In this document: one piece after another, positions 59,581-64,000 of the stretch
How positions within the stretch are numbered: position 1 is the stretch's first letter
Layout: the number at the start of each line of letters is the position of its first letter
Assembly: GCA_035578905.1 (NCBI GenBank)
Contig: JAQJVL010000004.1
Location: forward strand, 4,197,582 to 4,261,581
Length of the DNA: 64,000 nt
DNA from: Stictocephala bisonia
Taxonomy: Eukaryota > Arthropoda > Insecta > Hemiptera > Membracidae
Reading direction: 5' to 3'
Made by a program: the position numbers and the translations under genes
The notes under the pieces: generated by a model
Told to the model about the DNA's origin: nothing
The model's database searches: none
What the model saw: the letters and a program-made list of their open reading frames with translations, nothing else

Positions 59581-60035
59581 ATGTTGATTGTGTGTGGGAC
59601 CTGAGGAAGGAGAGGGCGGGGCGGCTGTCTGGAGAATGGGAGGGTGGGTTAAGAGGAGGGAAGTGAGACAGAGACGGAAGAGCGTGCGAGAGAGAGAGGA
59701 AATAGGGCTATGCGCAGCGCAGCGCGGGGCCTCAAAACAGTTTTGGGGCCTCGCCACAACTCTCCCATATGGATGGAGTATCTCTTTATATAGTTAAATC
59801 AATGGTACTATCTACAATATTTCCAAGATAACCAGACGTTTCGTCCATACTGTGATGTGGCATCCTCAGTGGTTTCTCTGAGACTGAGATCGGCGAATGA
59901 CCTTCCAGATTTTATAACAGGTGGTGCGTAGGGGCCTGGTTTGGCAGGTATGCCAGAGAGGGGGGGGACTGAGGCACAACCCACTTGACCTACAGTCATT
60001 GTCCAAAGAAAATCAATATGGCTGATTCTTCCATT

Positions 60036-60404
60036 TTATTTCAATTTACTTAAAATGGTTTCCCATGTCTTTGGAAGCCGTATACTATCTTCCTTATTAA
60101 AAGTATTTCTTCTTTTATATATTTCTATAGCTTCCCTCTCGATTCTCGGGTAGTAATGTGGGATGTTGGCAAGGACTTTAGTTTTGTCAAATAAAATTCC
60201 ATGATTACTTTTTGTGCTATGTTCAGCAACTGCAGAATTTTCCGTATCTTCATTCTTAGTATGCCTTTTATGTTCCTTAACCTTTGTGGAAAATGACCTC
60301 TTGGTTTCCCCTATGTAGACTGACCCGCAACTACAAGATATTTCATATACTTCAGGCATAGTTAATGGAATTTTATTTTTAACTGGCCTCAAAAAATTCT
60401 TCAA
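60036..60404 (-). pseudogene. Penelope GIY-YIG endonuclease domain
   Basis: Frame of 122 residues containing EVYEISCSCGSVYIGETKRS (GIY-YIG core, with EVY in place of GVY/GIY), FSTKVKEHKRHTKN, AVAEHSTKSNHGILFDKT and REAIEIYKRRNTFNKEDS, where the Glu is the expected metal-binding residue. The Cys pair and His residues match the zinc-binding arrangement of canonical PLE endonucleases. It nicks target DNA for priming by the RT. It is separated from the RT by stops at 60420-60556, so it is no longer one protein. Confidence 0.87.
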
Positions 60405-60556
60405 TTTATTCGGTGGCTTTTAAATGGTTTTTATATTTCCTTCATTTAATATCCTGCCAAACTTTTCTATTTTCCCTTTATGTAAGGTAAATGCCTTTTT
60501 GAGTTATCCTTATCTTGTCTTGTATCTATTCTATTTTCTTGTTCTTTCCTCTTCAG

Positions 60557-61313
60557 CTATTTTCCACTAGTATTATTGATTTCTCTACCTGAATATCCAT
60601 TCTGTTTTAATGTTGAATGTAATATTTGTCTTTCTTTCTTCCAACTATTTGGGTCCAAAATGTGAACGGCTCGATTAACTAAAGTGTTCAAGACTGCATT
60701 TTTCTGTACCGGATGATGATGGGAAGCAGCATCTAAATACCTATTCGTATGTGTAGGTTTCCGGTATACAGAGTGGGCTATTCGTCCATCTCTTCTTCTC
60801 ACAGTTAAAACGTCAAGGAAAGGCAGACTTCCGTTATTCTCGATTTCCATAGTGAACTTGATATTAGAGTGAATAGAATTAATATGGTGCAGAAAATCAT
60901 CCATTCTCTCTCTACCATGTGGCCACACAGCCCAAACATCATCTACATATCGATATCATGCCTTTGGTTTCAAATCAGACGTTTCAAGTGCCTTCTTTTC
61001 AAATATTTCCATATAGAGATTAGTTGCAACTGGTGATAGAGGTGATCCCATAGCTGCTCCCTCAGTTTGTTCATAAAACTTTACATCGAAGAAGAAATAA
61101 CTGGATGTGAGGCATTAGTTCAGCTAGCTCCGCTAAATCGTTGTTAAGAATTTCCTTGATTATTTCAATTGTTTCGGGTACTGGAACCATAGTGAACAAT
61201 GATTCTACATCAAAACTTACTAATATGTCAGTATCTTGCAACTTCTGTTGGCTAATAAAATGTTTAGAATCTGTAACAAATGACTCTGTTTTTCTATAAC
61301 CTTTAGAAAATGT
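60557..61313 (-). pseudogene. Penelope-type reverse transcriptase, broken
   Basis: Reading leftward: GYRKTESFVTDSKHFISQQ, then DTDILVSFDVESLFTMVPVP (motif A), a frameshift near 61100, EGAAMGSPLSPVATN (motif B), YMEIFEKKALETSDLKPKA, an in-frame TGA where Trp is expected at about 60954, and then YRYVDDVWAV (motif C, catalytic YVDD). The open tail from Met 60928 continues GSLPFLDVLTVRRRDGRI and YRKPTHTNRYLDAASHHHP, the conserved PLE segment after the palm. The N-terminal third is missing. The nonsense codon and shift show inactivity. Confidence 0.85.
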
Positions 61314-61618
61314 AGGTTATAGAAAAATGTTGAACTAGTTGTCATAAGTAGTTGTCAAAAAAAAGTCATAACTAGTTGTCACCGTAAAATGTAGATTCTA
61401 GTTATGACACTGGCTGCTTAAGCCTAAGGTCTAAAATTTAGTGATTAAGGCGAACTTAGAAACGTTTTTGTTTATGATTCCCTGTAATTTGATAATTAGT
61501 TTATTTAATTTTTTGCAATTGTCAATTGATTTCGTTAGACAATATACCGAATAGGTTTATTTCAGTTCTACATATATAAATTTAATTATTTTACAGTTCA
61601 TTTATTTACTGTGTTTAG
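61314..61618. other. Intron
   Basis: A local repetition of AACTAGTTGTCATAA-like blocks occurs at 61335-61385; otherwise AT-rich. It ends in the acceptor GTGTTTAG|GT. Confidence 0.55.
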
Positions 61619-61780
61619 GTGATGTAGGAGATTTAGTAGGAAAGGTAGTTTATGGATATGATCCTGTGTCACCTTACGGGACTTTGCAGCCTTATATTAG
61701 GAATGGATCTGCTACAGACACTCACAACTACGATGATAGACCAGAGGCTGCTTCGCCGTCAGGCGATGATGACCAAAGGG
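61619..61780 (+). CDS. p120ctn: Delta-catenin/p120-like gene, exon before armadillo region
   Basis: Acceptor TGTTTAG|GT and donor AGGG|GTCAGT bound 162 nt: two bases, 53 codons, one base (phase 1 in and out). It reads DVGDLVGKVVYGYDPVSPYG, TLQPYIRNGSATDTHNYDDR, PEAASPSGDDDQR. It continues the acidic, Tyr/Ser/Gly-rich linker of the preceding exons and by position should directly precede the armadillo repeats, which are not in the window. The donor GTCAGT is weaker than the others. A distal border at 61780 is favoured because the frame beyond it turns hydrophobic and intron-like. Confidence 0.7.
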
Positions 61781-62640
61781 GTCAGTATGTTGTTTTCACA
61801 AAATTACTGGTGGTGGAGAATTGGCATTTCTGTTACATTTCTAATTTGTTTAAGGTGTGATTTAATGAATGAATATTTTATTATTAGTCACATATAGTTA
61901 GACTTTAAAATTAATACATATTGGTAGAGTAGTACTAATATTGGTAGAGGTACAACATTTGTCAACTATGATTGTTAGAGCCAGAGATGCACAGAAATAG
62001 ATTATGATCTGGAAGTGGAGGGAGTCAGTATAAATTTGAATGTTGATTGGTATTCAATCCACCACTGCGATGTTATTAGCAATGTAAGATGCAATCTTTC
62101 TTTTGATTGTCAATTTGCATCTCCTTGGCACCCTTAGTTGACAAGCGTTCAATGACAGGTTAAAATATTTAATTATTTTAACATGACAGGTAACTTTAAC
62201 CTCTACAAGATCATTCATGTCTATTGGACATATTTCACAGTTTTAACCTACCCAAATCAGCCCAATATCCATAACAGCTATTTGATCATATTTTCATCTA
62301 TCTACAGTATTAAGATATATGATGTTTTTAGATTTATATTAAGTAATGATTTTGTGGTGTTACATTAAATAATAAATAGTTCCGTAAAGGAGTTATTTCT
62401 GTACTTATAACATTATTTTTCCATATAAACTATTCTTTTTTTTAAATATATTTTCATATTGTTAACTATATATGTAATCAAAATCCTCTGTATTATTTTT
62501 TAGTTTTTTAATTAGCATGATACGTGTTGGTACATATACAGTACAAGTAAACGTCACACAACACAAATTTATTACAATATAAGCACAAAATGCACAAATA
62601 TACTACAATACAAGCACAAAATGCACAAATATTATGGTGA
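61781..62640. other. Intron with short duplication
   Basis: AT-rich. At 62572-62632 TACAATATAAGCACAAAATG and its near copy about 30 bp later form a two-unit repeat next to the PLE tail, possibly part of that element's end. Confidence 0.5.
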
Positions 62641-64000
62641 TCGATTTCGGTGAACCACGCTCACCTTCCTCAGACCAGAGGGATTCACAAAAGAATGGAG
62701 AACGGTGTTCAACAACTCAATTTATAGGCCTATGATCACGTGACCCCATTGGCTGGAATCGTCAAAATGGCGGCTGCTGTGATATTATTGGTTAATTCCT
62801 ATTGTCTGTTACTTCTCTTCTTTTATTCGCTGAAAATACATTATTAAAAACTATTTCGGAATCAAAATTAACCTGTTCATTCATTAATTTATCACGATCC
62901 TTACATTTTTCTTTAAAAATAAATAACTCTTCCCAAGCATTCATGTTACGACCCTTCTTACAAACTTTTAGAATATCTACATTTTCATCTATTTTATTCA
63001 AACTGTGGGTACAATTCAGAAGGTGTTTAGCTACATTAGATCTTTCAGGTTTCTTATTTTTAAAAGCAGAGACATGGTTTTTATATCTTTTGCTAAAATT
63101 TACAGTCTGACCTATGTAAAACATATTACAATCATTACAGTTAATCCTATATATTCCTGAATTATTAAATTTATCTTCACTTTCAATATTCGGGTGTAAA
63201 ATGTTGGACATAGTATTACAAGTCTTAAAAGCTACTGATAAATTGAATTTCTTAAACCTATTACCAACTCTTTGTGTAAACGGTCCATTGTAATGGATGG
63301 ATACATACTTCTTTTGTTCTTTATCGGATTTTTCTTTTTTAAGTGTTGTTCGTCTATCGTCTCGAATTTTGTTTTCTATTTTCTTTTTTATTCTACTTCC
63401 AATTTCATCAATCATTGATGCTTTGTATCCATTTGCAGTAGCTATTGATTTTATTAAATTTATTTCCTGTTTTCTATCTGCAACACTTAATGGTATTGAA
63501 TACGCCCTATATAACATACTTCTGAAGCTAGCTGTTTTGTGAGACGGGGGATGGACAGAACTGTTATTTATGGTACAATTGGTTTGAGTAGGTTTCCTGA
63601 AAATTCTATATAAAAGTTTGTTATGATCACGAATTATTTTTAGATCCAAAAAGTTAATTTCATTCATAGATTCAAATTCACTGGTAAAACTAACCTTCTG
63701 GTGGTGACAATTAAGTATATTTAACATATTATCTAAGTCATTACATGATTTCTCATTAAACAAAACCAGAATATCATCAACATAACGGGTGTAAAATATG
63801 ATATCATGTTCCTTTTTTAATTTATCTAAAATGGAGTCTTCATGATACTGTAAATAAACTTCTGATAAAATGGCTGACAGTGGACTACCCATAGCTAAAC
63901 CATCATTTTGTAAGTAAAATTTGTTATTGAAACGGAAGTAATTTTGTTTCAAGATAGTTTTGAGCAACTTTACAATTTGATTTACATACATTTTTTCATA
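62640..64000 (-). mobile_element. Penelope-like element, best-preserved copy, cut by window end
   Basis: The minus strand carries RT plus GIY-YIG endonuclease in one open frame, followed by a tail (62791-62640) that ends in CTGAGGA (62673-62667), a perfect 5-bp stem GGTGA/TCACC and GAAA (62648-62645). The element continues beyond the window. The interrupted PLE at 31020-34050 is a relative of the same family, orientation and order. Confidence 0.93.
62792..63991 (-). CDS. Penelope-like RT with GIY-YIG endonuclease (partial)
   Basis: An open frame of 399 residues, incomplete N-terminally because the window ends. Residues about 31-45 hold GLAMGSPLSAILSEV (RT motif B), 65-75 FYTRYVDDILV (catalytic YVDD 70-73), 113-118 NFLDLK, and 126-170 the conserved RIFRKPTQTN and HKTASFRSMLYRAYSIP. 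The endonuclease begins at about 278: GIY 279-281, CNDC 285-288, YIG 292-294, KRYKNH 301-306, and the metal-binding Glu in NAWEELF at about 354. PLEs prime reverse transcription at nicks made by this domain. There is no stop or shift in the visible part, so this copy may be recent. Met 63991 is just the first methionine in the window. Confidence 0.93.
   Translation of the reverse strand: MYVNQIVKLLKTILKQNYFRFNNKFYLQNDGLAMGSPLSAILSEVYLQYHEDSILDKLKKEHDIIFYTRYVDDILVLFNEKSCNDLDNMLNILNCHHQKVSFTSEFESMNEINFLDLKIIRDHNKLLYRIFRKPTQTNCTINNSSVHPPSHKTASFRSMLYRAYSIPLSVADRKQEINLIKSIATANGYKASMIDEIGSRIKKKIENKIRDDRRTTLKKEKSDKEQKKYVSIHYNGPFTQRVGNRFKKFNLSVAFKTCNTMSNILHPNIESEDKFNNSGIYRINCNDCNMFYIGQTVNFSKRYKNHVSAFKNKKPERSNVAKHLLNCTHSLNKIDENVDILKVCKKGRNMNAWEELFIFKEKCKDRDKLMNEQVNFDSEIVFNNVFSANKRREVTDNRN

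Larger units (their letters stand above)
59590..61313 (-). mobile_element. Penelope-like element, 5'-truncated
   Basis: The minus-strand order is RT (61313-60557), GIY-YIG endonuclease (60404-60036), and a 3' tail with the hammerhead-like motif (CTGAGGA 59869-59863, GAAAC 59842-59838). A GC-rich stretch at 59590-59760 follows and may be part of the tail or flanking DNA. Frames are broken. It is a different PLE lineage from the copies at 31020 and 62640, by protein sequence. Confidence 0.85.

Noticed and set aside
59588..59797. GC-rich 69-residue frame as a gene or CpG-island promoter
   Set aside because: It adjoins the 3' tail of a Penelope-like element and is Gly/Arg-rich low complexity; there is no supporting exon structure.

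Overview
This is eukaryotic, AT-rich, intron-dominated DNA, most likely from an insect. Coding sequence is a tiny fraction of the window. The long introns are packed with arthropod-type transposons: mariner, piggyBac, hAT, Penelope-like, I/LOA-type and Jockey/CR1-type elements. There are no bacterial features, no operons, and I see no tRNA, rRNA or CRISPR array.

The host gene lies on the + strand. Five well-supported coding exons (27649-27814, 34275-34422, 36160-36333, 38521-38649, 45230-45289) and a sixth at 61619-61780 have GT/AG borders and join without a phase conflict into one open protein segment. It carries the T-V-x-K-V-V...MGP(D/E)G-P-V signature and the low-complexity Tyr/Pro/Ser stretch found N-terminal to the armadillo repeats of p120/delta-catenin family proteins. 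The armadillo repeats should lie downstream of the window. A candidate earlier exon (7391-7519) and a phase-compatible 23-nt microexon (20342-20364) would extend the gene leftwards.

Layout. 1-4650: AT-rich, nothing recognised. 4650-6808: a 77-bp minisatellite, a 111-bp minisatellite and a foldback element. 8400-17240: a satellite array of about 94-98 bp units, interrupted by a mariner relic and a Jockey/CR1-type non-LTR insertion. 21705-22770: hAT relic with perfect 8-bp target duplication. 28800-30100: end-to-end but frameshifted mariner. 31020-34050: a Penelope-like element (PLE) broken by a non-LTR 3' end that is itself broken by a 978-bp palindromic MITE. 34615-35758: piggyBac deletion derivative. 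39328-44580: full-length I/LOA-type retrotransposon with 13-bp target duplication. 48140-50960: non-LTR fragments, a foldback and a second piggyBac derivative. 51170-55640: a decayed DNA transposon, apparently the autonomous relative of the palindromic MITE, carrying two later insertions. 56660-57780: non-LTR fragment and PLE tail. 59590-61313 and 62640-64000: two PLEs with GIY-YIG endonuclease.

The most notable signals are: (1) a shared subterminal architecture in three different TTAA-flanked piggyBac-like elements, a 16-bp 7-2-7 palindrome starting exactly 16 bp from the tip with a second site 41-43 bp further in; (2) recurring hammerhead-like CTGA..stem..GAAA motifs at PLE tails and at the foldback; (3) the palindromic MITE and its probable source element in the same gene.
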